From: [Flexibacter] sp. ATCC 35208
GTDB taxonomy: Bacteria > Bacteroidota > Bacteroidia > Chitinophagales > Chitinophagaceae
DNA: 64,000 bases
Direction: 5' to 3'
Assembly (NCBI RefSeq): GCF_001975825.1
Contig: NZ_MTKN01000007.1
Coordinates: forward strand, 73,931-137,930
Below the pieces are notes generated by a model. It worked only from the letters and a program-made list of their open reading frames with translations. It made no database searches and was not told where the DNA came from. Position 1 is the stretch's first letter. Each line of letters begins with the position of its first letter. A program made the position numbers and the translations under genes. Positions 1 through 7,020 of the stretch are shown one piece after another.

Positions 1-50
1 ATTTTTTTTCTATCTCAGAATACTTACTTTTATTCCATACTTTTCCACTT

Positions 51-893
51 ATGAAAACTATCAGACTACTCGTCATAGTATTAGCTATTAGTATGCATGC
101 AATTGCCCAGGATAAAGACATTATTCATATATGGCCAGGCGATGTTCCCGGAGAAACTGCTCCGAAACACCCCGCTAAAGCCACTCCCGACACATCCAAC
201 AATGTAGTCCGTCTCACCGACGTGACCGACCCTACCCTCCAGGTATTCCGCCCTGCCAAACCCAATGGTGCAGCAGTTATCGTGTGTCCCGGTGGTGGTT
301 ATAAAATACTCGCTATCAACCACGAGGGTTATGAAATCGCCAAATGGCTCAATACCCTTGGTTTCACTGCCTTCGTACTCCAATACCGTGTACCTGACAA
401 AGAACAAGGCGCCTTACAGGATGCACAACGTGCCATCCGCCTCGTAAAAAGCAGGGCAGCGGAATATAAGATCAACGCTGACAAAGTAGGTATACTGGGC
501 TTCTCCGCCGGCGGTAGCCTAAGTGCCCGTATCAGTACCCTTTATGATGCAGACAGTTACAAAAAAGCAGATGCGGCAGACAATCAATCTGCCAAACCGG
601 CCTTCAGTGTCCTGATCTACCCTGCTTACCTTGACAAGGGAGAAAACCGTTCCCTTACCCCTGAGCTGAAAGTAAACGCCAACACCCCTCCTATGTTCCT
701 CTTCGCCACTGCAGATGATCCTTATGGCAACAGTGCCCTGGTCATGGCAGGCGCTCTCCGGGATGCAAAAGTGCCGGTAGAACTGCACTTTCTCGCAAAA
801 GGCGGTCATGGATACGGCCTTCGCAAAGGCAACGTGGCAGGCGAAACCTGGCCATCGCTGGCGGCCAAATGGCTTGCCCCCTATGGCCGATGA
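51..893 (+). CDS. secreted alpha/beta hydrolase (acetyl esterase/lipase type)
   Basis: Encodes 280 aa with a signal peptide ending near residue 20 (MHAIAQ), so the enzyme should act in the periplasm or outside the cell. The fold is an alpha/beta hydrolase of the BD-FAE/acetylxylan esterase type: an oxyanion-hole motif CPGGGY lies near residues 79-84, the nucleophile elbow GFSAGG puts the serine at about residue 152, and the acid and histidine are likely in ADDPYG (about 222) and GGHGYG (about 253). Members remove acetyl or other short acyl groups from plant polysaccharides; the substrate here cannot be told. It stands alone, 87 bp before a histidine kinase gene and with no glycoside hydrolase directly beside it. 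Only 50 bases of upstream sequence are visible, so its promoter is not seen. The family call is firm and the substrate is open. Confidence 0.88.
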   Translation: MKTIRLLVIVLAISMHAIAQDKDIIHIWPGDVPGETAPKHPAKATPDTSNNVVRLTDVTDPTLQVFRPAKPNGAAVIVCPGGGYKILAINHEGYEIAKWLNTLGFTAFVLQYRVPDKEQGALQDAQRAIRLVKSRAAEYKINADKVGILGFSAGGSLSARISTLYDADSYKKADAADNQSAKPAFSVLIYPAYLDKGENRSLTPELKVNANTPPMFLFATADDPYGNSALVMAGALRDAKVPVELHFLAKGGHGYGLRKGNVAGETWPSLAAKWLAPYGR

Positions 894-980
894 TGATAAT
901 CACCGGAACTACTGACACTGATCATATGCATTCACCCCACCGTAGCGGAATTTTACAGCTGTTAGGCTGATCTTGTAACT

Positions 981-2201
981 ATGCTCTACGGTAACAACCT
1001 GTATAAAAAGGAATACGATAAAGAACTACAGCGCTTTGAAGCCCTGTTCAATTTTGCCAGCATTGGCATACTGGTCACCAACCGGAAGGGCGAGATCGTG
1101 CTAATAAACGACTTCGCACTGGAACAATTTGGTTATCAAAGAGAAGAGCTCATTGGCGAGACCATCGAGCGCCTACTGCCTATGCGCTTCCGGTCCAAAC
1201 ACGAAGAATTTCGCGACGGTTTCAGTAGCCAGCCCCAAAGCCGCCCTATGGGTATCGGCATGGATCTTTTTGCACTCAAAAAAGATGGCTCTGAATTCTC
1301 CGTTGAGGTCAGCCTCAGTCAATACCAACATGCAGAAGGCTCTTTCGTCATCTCCTATATCAATAATATCACTGAAAGGAAAAAGGCGGAAGAAAAGCTT
1401 GAAAAAATGCATAACGAGCTGGAACAGAAGATCGCTGAGCGTACCCAGCAACTCACACAGGCCCTGGAACAACTGGAACTTTCCAAACAGGAAGTGATGA
1501 TAGCGCTGAACAAGGAAAAAGAACTGAGTGAACTGAAAAGCCGCTTCGTTTCCATGGCCTCCCATGAGTTCAGGACGCCGCTGAGCACCATTCTTTCCTC
1601 TGCTTTCCTCGTAAACCAATATATAAATACAGAAGACCAACCTAAAAGAAGTAAACATATACAACGAATCATCTCTTCCGTGACCCTGCTCACCGAAGTA
1701 TTGAATGATTTCCTGTCTGTCGGAAAAATTGAAGAAGGAGGTGTAACAGTCAGAAGCAACACCTTCGATATGCAGCTACACACCACTGCCATTATCCAGG
1801 AAATGCAGGATCTTGTGCAGGAAGGCCAGAAAATCGAATATGAACACAAAGGCCCTTCCAAAGTAAAACTGGATCCTTCGCTGATTAAACATATCCTGCT
1901 CAATTTACTGGGCAACGCGATCAAATTCTCCGGAAAATATGGGGTGATCCGCGTCAGCACACTTCAGAAAGGACATATTATCAAACTCGAAGTAAGCGAT
2001 TCCGGTATAGGTATCTCCGAAGAGGACCAACAGCATTTGTTTGAGCGGTTTTTCAGGGGCACCAATGTCAGCAATATACAGGGGACGGGATTAGGGCTGC
2101 ACATTGTAAGTAAATACGCAGAATTGATGAACGGAAAGATCACATGTAAGAGTGAGTTAAATAAAGGTACTACCTTTACAGTGACCTTTCTGCAATCTTA
2201 A
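981..2201 (+). CDS. PAS-domain sensor histidine kinase
   Basis: Encodes 406 aa without a clear membrane segment, so probably a cytosolic sensor. A PAS domain covers about residues 18-135 (NRKGEIVLINDFALEQFGY, then a PAC-like end at ISYINNITERKKAEE), followed by a coiled coil to about 185. The HisKA domain has the phospho-acceptor in SMASHEFRTP (His about 195). The ATPase domain shows the N box (NLLGNAIKFSG), G1 box (DSGIGISEED) and G2 box (GTGLGLHIVSKY). It lies 13 bp before a receiver-CRP fusion gene, and the two almost certainly form a two-component pair. The signal is unknown; with no visible haem- or flavin-binding signature I would not guess it. Confidence 0.93.
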   Translation: MLYGNNLYKKEYDKELQRFEALFNFASIGILVTNRKGEIVLINDFALEQFGYQREELIGETIERLLPMRFRSKHEEFRDGFSSQPQSRPMGIGMDLFALKKDGSEFSVEVSLSQYQHAEGSFVISYINNITERKKAEEKLEKMHNELEQKIAERTQQLTQALEQLELSKQEVMIALNKEKELSELKSRFVSMASHEFRTPLSTILSSAFLVNQYINTEDQPKRSKHIQRIISSVTLLTEVLNDFLSVGKIEEGGVTVRSNTFDMQLHTTAIIQEMQDLVQEGQKIEYEHKGPSKVKLDPSLIKHILLNLLGNAIKFSGKYGVIRVSTLQKGHIIKLEVSDSGIGISEEDQQHLFERFFRGTNVSNIQGTGLGLHIVSKYAELMNGKITCKSELNKGTTFTVTFLQS

Positions 2202-2214
2202 CTAAAACGCTCAA

Positions 2215-3276
2215 ATGATGAAAACTATCTTACTCATAGAAGACAACGACGATATTCGCGAGAACACCGCCGAGATCCTTGAGCTTGCCAACTACAAAGT
2301 AATTACCGCCGAAAACGGCAAAACCGGCGTAGAACTGGCTCTGGAACACCAACCGGACCTGGTGGTATGTGATATCATGATGCCCGTATTAGACGGATAT
2401 GGGGTACTGCACCTGCTGCAAAAGAACCCCGACGTACAGGATACCCCCTTTATTTTTCTTACCGCCAAAAGTGAACGTGGAGATTTCCGTAAAGGCATGG
2501 AAATGGGTGCGGACGATTATATCACAAAGCCATTCAGTGGCACCGACCTGCTGAATGCCGTGGAGAGAAGGCTCAAAAAAGCCGCTGTTAAGAAACTGGA
2601 ACTTACGTCAGATATGGAAGGATTACAACAACTATTGACGAGTGCAACCGGTACGAACACACTGCAGACCCTCATGGAAGAAGGTAACACCGACCGGTTC
2701 AAAAAGAAACAACTCATTTACCAGGAAGGCAACCGCCCTACCAGCCTGTATTACATACAGAAAGGAAGAGTAAAAACCTACAAGGTGAATAATGACGGTA
2801 AAGAACTGGCAGCTAACCTTTATAGCGCTGGCGACTTCCTGGGCTATGTAGCCCTCCTGGAAGGCAGTAACTATCACGAAAATGCAGAAGCACTGGACGA
2901 TTGTGAACTGACCGCCATCCCCAGAGAAGACTTTGAGACACTCATTAACAATAACAGGGAAGTAGCCCAGCAATTTATACGCCTGCTGGCCAAAAACATC
3001 ACAGAAAAGGAACAACAACTGCTCCACATCGCTTACAGCTCCCTGCGTAAGAAAGTGGCCGAAGCTCTCCTTTTCCTGAAAAAGAAATACCATGTAACCA
3101 AGGATCAGCCATTCTCGATAGACATCTCCAGAGAAAATCTGGCGACTATCGCAGGTACAGCTACCGAATCCATGATCAGGACACTGGGTGACTTCAGAGA
3201 TGAAAAGTTACTGGAGATTAAACAAGGGGTTATCACGATCCTGAATGAACAAAAGCTGGCGAACCTCGTAAACTAA
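2215..3276 (+). CDS. receiver-CRP/FNR fusion response regulator
   Basis: Encodes 353 aa. An N-terminal receiver domain (about 1-120) has its acidic pocket at EDNDD, phospho-acceptor Asp53 in VCDIMMPVLDGY and the conserved lysine in ITKPF (about 105). It is followed by a cyclic-nucleotide-binding-type beta-roll (about 150-270, IYQEGNRPTSLYYIQKGRVK) and a Crp-type winged helix (about 290-345; the recognition region is near NLATIAGTATESMIRTLGDF). Such regulators combine phosphorylation with a CRP-like effector domain. Directly after the PAS kinase, it is the likely target of that kinase. The arginine that contacts cAMP phosphate in Crp is not evident, so the roll may sense something else or only dimerise. 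An alternative start at the next codon (the ORF begins Met-Met) makes no practical difference. Confidence 0.93.
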   Translation: MMKTILLIEDNDDIRENTAEILELANYKVITAENGKTGVELALEHQPDLVVCDIMMPVLDGYGVLHLLQKNPDVQDTPFIFLTAKSERGDFRKGMEMGADDYITKPFSGTDLLNAVERRLKKAAVKKLELTSDMEGLQQLLTSATGTNTLQTLMEEGNTDRFKKKQLIYQEGNRPTSLYYIQKGRVKTYKVNNDGKELAANLYSAGDFLGYVALLEGSNYHENAEALDDCELTAIPREDFETLINNNREVAQQFIRLLAKNITEKEQQLLHIAYSSLRKKVAEALLFLKKKYHVTKDQPFSIDISRENLATIAGTATESMIRTLGDFRDEKLLEIKQGVITILNEQKLANLVN

Positions 3277-3315
3277 GCATGATAAAAATCAGTTTTCCTA
3301 CTGACCCGTATCCTG

Positions 3316-3344
3316 TTTGGCCAAACAGACGCTAAGTATCTTTG
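3316..3344 (+). promoter_or_regulatory. Bacteroidota-type promoter for the coiled-coil gene
   Basis: A TTTG at 3316-3319 and a TATCTTTG at 3337-3344 match the -33 and TAnnTTTG -7 elements of Bacteroidota housekeeping promoters, with a 17-bp spacer. Transcription would begin near 3350. This rules out the upstream TTG at 3317 as the start codon and supports the ATG at 3365. Confidence 0.6.
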
Positions 3345-3364
3345 AACTGATAAGATTTTTAGCG

Positions 3365-3775
3365 ATGGAAGACTTGCGCAATGCCCTTGACAGGTGCAAA
3401 AAACAACTGGCCGTACTGGAAAACCGGAATATCAACCTTAAAACCCAGTTAGCCAATATTTTACAGTATCACTTTGATCGTTCCCTCTTGGAAAAGCTGG
3501 AATATTTTCATACTGCTTTTCTTCAGATGGACACACGATTCGAAGCCCTGCGCAACGAGGTGGCCTTACAGCAAGCCTGGTTAACCCCACACGGAAGCGA
3601 TTTTTCTAATGAGGAACATATCAGGCGTCACCAGCAGCACATGCTGGAAAAACTGGAAAATATGGAAAGAGACGCGAGAAGATTGGGAATAGGATTTGAT
3701 GAATATGTGATAGAACATTTTCCGGTGAATCTGGTCACGCAGGCGCAGGAATTGAGGAAACGAGATATAAGGTGA
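3365..3775 (+). CDS. hypothetical coiled-coil protein
   Basis: Encodes 136 aa from the ATG at 3365. An in-frame TTG at 3317 would give 152 aa, but it lies inside the predicted promoter, so the shorter form is preferred. The protein is charged and mostly helical, with a leading coiled coil (MEDLRNALDRCKKQLAVLEN) and a second helix-rich half with many His, Arg and Glu residues. There is no signal peptide or membrane segment, so it is probably cytosolic. It lies 88 bp after the receiver-CRP gene but has its own promoter and a strong terminator behind it, so it is a separate single-gene unit. I do not recognise a family, and no function is assigned. Confidence 0.7.
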   Translation: MEDLRNALDRCKKQLAVLENRNINLKTQLANILQYHFDRSLLEKLEYFHTAFLQMDTRFEALRNEVALQQAWLTPHGSDFSNEEHIRRHQQHMLEKLENMERDARRLGIGFDEYVIEHFPVNLVTQAQELRKRDIR

Positions 3776-3782
3776 AGATTTT

Positions 3783-3815
3783 AATAAGGACCGTTACTAC
3801 GGTCCTTATTTTTTT
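3783..3815 (+). terminator. Rho-independent terminator
   Basis: AATAAGGACCGT (3783-3794) pairs with ACGGTCCTTATT (3799-3810) around a 4-base loop, and a T run follows. It ends the coiled-coil gene 8 bp after its stop codon. Confidence 0.88.
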
Positions 3816-3863
3816 ACAAACAAATTAAAAATAAGCCCTATATTAGTCCCCATCTCTAGCCCT

Positions 3864-4277
3864 ATGCCTAAAAAAAGATGGATTGAACTAATATCAGCAT
3901 TGCTGGTTTTCCTGTTTGTATATACCAGTATCAGCAAATTGCTGGATTATTCCGTATTCAGCAGACAACTCAGCCAATCTCCCTTCATTACCCAATATTC
4001 GAATATGATCGCATGGGCACTGCCCCTGGGAGAACTCGTCATTGCCGGTCTGCTATTGGTCAATAAAACCCGTTTACAGGGCCTATATTGCTCCTTTTTT
4101 CTACTCTGCCTGTTCACTATTTACCTGGTCGCTATGCTCAGGTACAGCCCTTATATACCCTGTTCCTGCGGAGGCGTGCTCCAACACCTCTCCTGGCAGG
4201 CTCATATCATATTTAATTCAGCGTTCATAATCATAACTACCATCGGCATCCTATTGCATGTAAAGAAGCATCTATGA
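3864..4277 (+). CDS. MauE/DoxX-type redox-associated membrane protein
   Basis: Encodes 137 aa with four hydrophobic segments (about residues 8-24, 47-66, 73-92 and 113-133), the shape of the MauE/DoxX family. A conserved-looking YIPCSCGG motif places Cys100 and Cys102 at the end of the third segment, on a loop where a redox pair could act. MauE of methylamine-utilisation operons is linked to disulfide formation in a periplasmic partner. There are no methylamine dehydrogenase genes here. Instead, the next gene encodes a small secreted peptide with two cysteines, which makes a role in oxidising or handling that peptide an attractive inference. The gene follows the terminator at 3783 and appears to open a three-gene unit. 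Confidence 0.8.
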   Translation: MPKKRWIELISALLVFLFVYTSISKLLDYSVFSRQLSQSPFITQYSNMIAWALPLGELVIAGLLLVNKTRLQGLYCSFFLLCLFTIYLVAMLRYSPYIPCSCGGVLQHLSWQAHIIFNSAFIIITTIGILLHVKKHL

Positions 4278-4351
4278 AGAACATTGTCAGGAACCGCCGA
4301 AAACCTGTAGAAAAGAGTAGGCATTTATCAACTACATTAATCTTTAAGACC

Positions 4352-4567
4352 ATGAAAAAGACCCTTAGTATCACCCTGCTCGCCGCTGTTCTGGCGGCCG
4401 GTTCCGCGTTTGCCAACCAAAAACGTGTAATCACCTGGATACTGTGGGAGGGTACCTTAGTAACGGGCCTCGCCAGCGATATTAAAATCCAGTATTGCCT
4501 TGGCGGGAACAGGATCGTATGTGCCATGGATATCGACAATGGCTATAATGTGATCTATCGCCCATAA
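4352..4567 (+). CDS. small secreted two-cysteine peptide (DUF6520-like)
   Basis: Encodes 71 aa from ATG 4352. The upstream in-frame ATG at 4274 gives a basic, non-signal N-terminus overlapping the previous gene and is unlikely to be used. Residues 1-21 form a textbook signal peptide (MKKTLSITLLAAVLAAGSAF, then ANQ). The mature part is about 50 aa with just two cysteines, Cys49 and Cys57, in YCLGGNRIVC, spaced as for one intramolecular disulfide. Similar short exported peptides recur next to MauE/DoxX proteins in Bacteroidota, and the arrangement resembles those called DUF6520, but this family assignment is from memory of layout rather than a profile match. Function unknown. A GC-rich hairpin follows at 4590-4616 before the next gene. 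Confidence 0.72.
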   Translation: MKKTLSITLLAAVLAAGSAFANQKRVITWILWEGTLVTGLASDIKIQYCLGGNRIVCAMDIDNGYNVIYRP

Positions 4568-4589
4568 GCCAACATTCCTAAAATTTTCA

Positions 4590-4616
4590 GGGGCTGATCC
4601 TATCAGCATCAGCCCC
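4590..4616 (+). other. intercistronic hairpin
   Basis: GGGGCTGAT (4590-4598) pairs with ATCAGCCCC (4608-4616), and an alternative inner pairing GCTGAT/ATCAGC exists. No T run follows, so it is more likely a stability or partial-attenuation element between the peptide gene and the 355-aa gene than a full terminator. Confidence 0.5.
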
Positions 4617-4637
4617 CATTTCATATAACAAATAACC

Positions 4638-5705
4638 ATGCGCAAAGCTATTTTAACTCTCTCTTTCCTCCTCCTCAGCGCCATCGCTATCGTCACTTTT
4701 CTGGTAATGTCTGCGCCACTGCCCAATAAAGTAAGCAATGGATTTGACAGATCCATCCGGCCAGCTCACTTCCTCACCCCACTGGGCAATATGCCTACCG
4801 GCGACAGCATCCAGCTCGTAAGCGGCGCTACCGCCACCCAACTCTTTTTCACCACCACAGACCCTACCGTCATTCTCTGTACGGACTACCATTTTCAACA
4901 CCCCAAGCGGATCAGGATCACCCTCTCGCAGGGACTCCTCGATTCCCTGCAAACGTATTTCTACACTACCATCGATTCTCCCTTCGTACACATCTATGGC
5001 TATAACATGCCGGCTATCATTACCCTACCCCTCTCCGGTGGCAACGCACAGATCTTCCGACTTCCTCCCGGCGGCTTTTCAAAGGCCATTGCCATCGCTC
5101 CCGATCAGTTCATTCTCCGCAAACTGGACAGGAAAATATCCGATCAGCAATTCCTGAAAATCAATACCTCCACCAATACTATTACTACCGAAAAGAACCT
5201 CTCTATCCTGCACCAGGACGGAGGCGTGAGTACTGACGGCAGCCTTATTTACGACACCGCTACCAAACAACTCATCTATACCTATTATTACGTCAATCAG
5301 TTCTTCAGCTTCGATACCTCCCTGCAAAAATTACAGGCAGGCCATACCATCGATACCTCCAGCCACTTCCGCTACCAGCTGGCCGAAGCCACTGCCCGCA
5401 AGGAACATGTGTTCACCAGCCAGGGACCTGACCCGATGATCAACAATGCGAGTTTTGTATATAAAGGAAAGTTGTTCGTACACTCCCTCCTGAAAGGAGA
5501 CCACGAAGCAGAAGGGAAATTCAGCAACAATACTGCGATTGACAAATATGACATTCATACAAATCAATACCTGGGTAGTTTCTACCTGCCACTGAAACCG
5601 GAAAAAGTACTCCGCATCAATATCTTCCATGATAAACTGGTGGTACAATGCAGAGACTACATCTATAGCTTTGCTATTGATACCCGGGATTCTGTGTTAA
5701 ATTAG
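4638..5705 (+). CDS. membrane-anchored protein of unknown function
   Basis: Encodes 355 aa. An N-terminal hydrophobic stretch (about residues 5-25, ILTLSFLLLSAIAIVTFLV) is a signal anchor. The rest is rich in beta-strand-like segments with repeated Tyr/Thr/Asp turns (for example LIYDTATKQLIYTYYYVNQF), suggesting a beta-propeller facing the periplasm. No catalytic motif or cysteine pair was seen. It follows the MauE-type protein and the two-cysteine peptide on the same strand, 70 bp after the peptide, and probably belongs to that unit. Its last 32 bases overlap the 3' end of the convergent SusD gene. I do not recognise the family by name. Confidence 0.75.
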   Translation: MRKAILTLSFLLLSAIAIVTFLVMSAPLPNKVSNGFDRSIRPAHFLTPLGNMPTGDSIQLVSGATATQLFFTTTDPTVILCTDYHFQHPKRIRITLSQGLLDSLQTYFYTTIDSPFVHIYGYNMPAIITLPLSGGNAQIFRLPPGGFSKAIAIAPDQFILRKLDRKISDQQFLKINTSTNTITTEKNLSILHQDGGVSTDGSLIYDTATKQLIYTYYYVNQFFSFDTSLQKLQAGHTIDTSSHFRYQLAEATARKEHVFTSQGPDPMINNASFVYKGKLFVHSLLKGDHEAEGKFSNNTAIDKYDIHTNQYLGSFYLPLKPEKVLRINIFHDKLVVQCRDYIYSFAIDTRDSVLN

Positions 5706-7017
5706 GATCCTTGTCCCGCTCCTGCTGCGGAATGGGGTAATATGCCGCCCAGTCTTTCCAGAAACCGGGTTTCAAAGCACCCAGCACCTGACTCATAGTA
5801 CCCATGCGTTGCAAGGTGAACCAGCGGTCTCCCCATTCACAAAATAATTCTGCCCGTCGCTCCTGCGCTAAGGCTGCCATACAATGTGCACGGTCATTGA
5901 CAATATCCAGCGCAGTTAATCCTGCCCCTGCCCTGATCACATCCAGGTCGGCAATCGCACCCGTGTAATTATCCTGTTGTGCCCTCGCCTCTGCCCGTAT
6001 CAGGTATTGCTCTGCAAACCGCAGCACCATCAGGTATTCTTTGTCTTCTCCGGTTGTAGCCCCGCGCTTTTTATATTTATAAGGATAATAGTAAGTACCG
6101 CCGCCATATACAAAAGACCGTATCCACGATGCCCTGCGCTGATCTCCATTTTCAAACGCCGCTACCATATCCGCTGATAATGGATAGTAAGATGCATCAT
6201 CATCCAGCGGGATAAACATTTGCCCGGGTAAGGTATAACCTTCACTGGTCCAGATCTGTAAAATTGCCTGTGGACTATTGTATAGAAATGCACTATCAGG
6301 TACACATAACCGATACATGCCGGCATCAATCACCTGCGATGCATAGTATTCAGCTTTGGCAGCATCTCCACCCTGCAATGCCACCCTCGCCAGCAATGCC
6401 ATGGCCGCCCATTTATTGGCTCTTACATGCTCCGCTCCCGGATATTTTTCAGATAATAAGTTGATCGCACTGAGTAGATCCTGTTGCATCCATGCATAGA
6501 TACTATCTGTTCGCATACGATACGCCAGCGCAGTTTGATCCACATCTGTCGTGGTTATATATGGCACATCCCCCCAGCAGTTTACGAGATAATAATAACA
6601 CAATGCCCGCATAAACTTTGCCTCTCCCGTCCATTGCTGCACCCTTTCTGGAGATAGCTTTGTTGATTGCGACAATCCTTCCATTACTGAATTACAACGA
6701 TAAATCGCTTTATAATAAGCTTTCCAGATCAGGTTGATCTGTGCATCATCCGAAGGAATACTATTGTTCACATAACGCTGATAGTACGCATTCAATGTTC
6801 CCCCTTCATCCCCTGTCATCCCATTGATCACAGACAGTAAGTTACCATTGTAATACATACCCATGGTATAATAAATATCTGCCACAGCGGCATCCGCACT
6901 GGCATCTTCACTAAATACGTCATCAGCACTCTGCTCACTGTCCGGCGTGGACACTGTGAGCAGTTTCCTGCACGAGACCAGGCTAAGCGCCAGTAATATG
7001 ATTCTTACATACCTCAT
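5674..7017 (-). CDS. SusD/RagB-like outer-membrane lipoprotein
   Basis: Encodes 447 aa, within the SusD range though on the short side. The N-terminus is a lipoprotein signal with the lipobox LSLVSC (Cys about 16). The SusD pattern is clear: an early TPR-like helical part (DAAVADIYYTMGMYYNGN), the middle block GEAKFMRALCYYYLVNCWGDVPY, and the C-terminal QERRAELFCEWGDRWFTLQRMG and YYPIPQQERDKDPNLTQNPGY. SusD proteins sit on the cell surface as the lid of a SusC transporter and bind the ligand. The gene starts 3 bp after the SusC stop. The substrate cannot be read from sequence and no hydrolase gene accompanies the pair. Confidence 0.95.
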   Translation of the reverse strand: MRYVRIILLALSLVSCRKLLTVSTPDSEQSADDVFSEDASADAAVADIYYTMGMYYNGNLLSVINGMTGDEGGTLNAYYQRYVNNSIPSDDAQINLIWKAYYKAIYRCNSVMEGLSQSTKLSPERVQQWTGEAKFMRALCYYYLVNCWGDVPYITTTDVDQTALAYRMRTDSIYAWMQQDLLSAINLLSEKYPGAEHVRANKWAAMALLARVALQGGDAAKAEYYASQVIDAGMYRLCVPDSAFLYNSPQAILQIWTSEGYTLPGQMFIPLDDDASYYPLSADMVAAFENGDQRRASWIRSFVYGGGTYYYPYKYKKRGATTGEDKEYLMVLRFAEQYLIRAEARAQQDNYTGAIADLDVIRAGAGLTALDIVNDRAHCMAALAQERRAELFCEWGDRWFTLQRMGTMSQVLGALKPGFWKDWAAYYPIPQQERDKDPNLTQNPGYQ

Positions 7018-7020
7018 TTA

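Noticed and set aside
3317..3364. TTG start giving a 152-aa coiled-coil protein
   Set aside because: The TTG forms part of the likely -33 element of a promoter whose transcript starts after it; ATG 3365 fits better.
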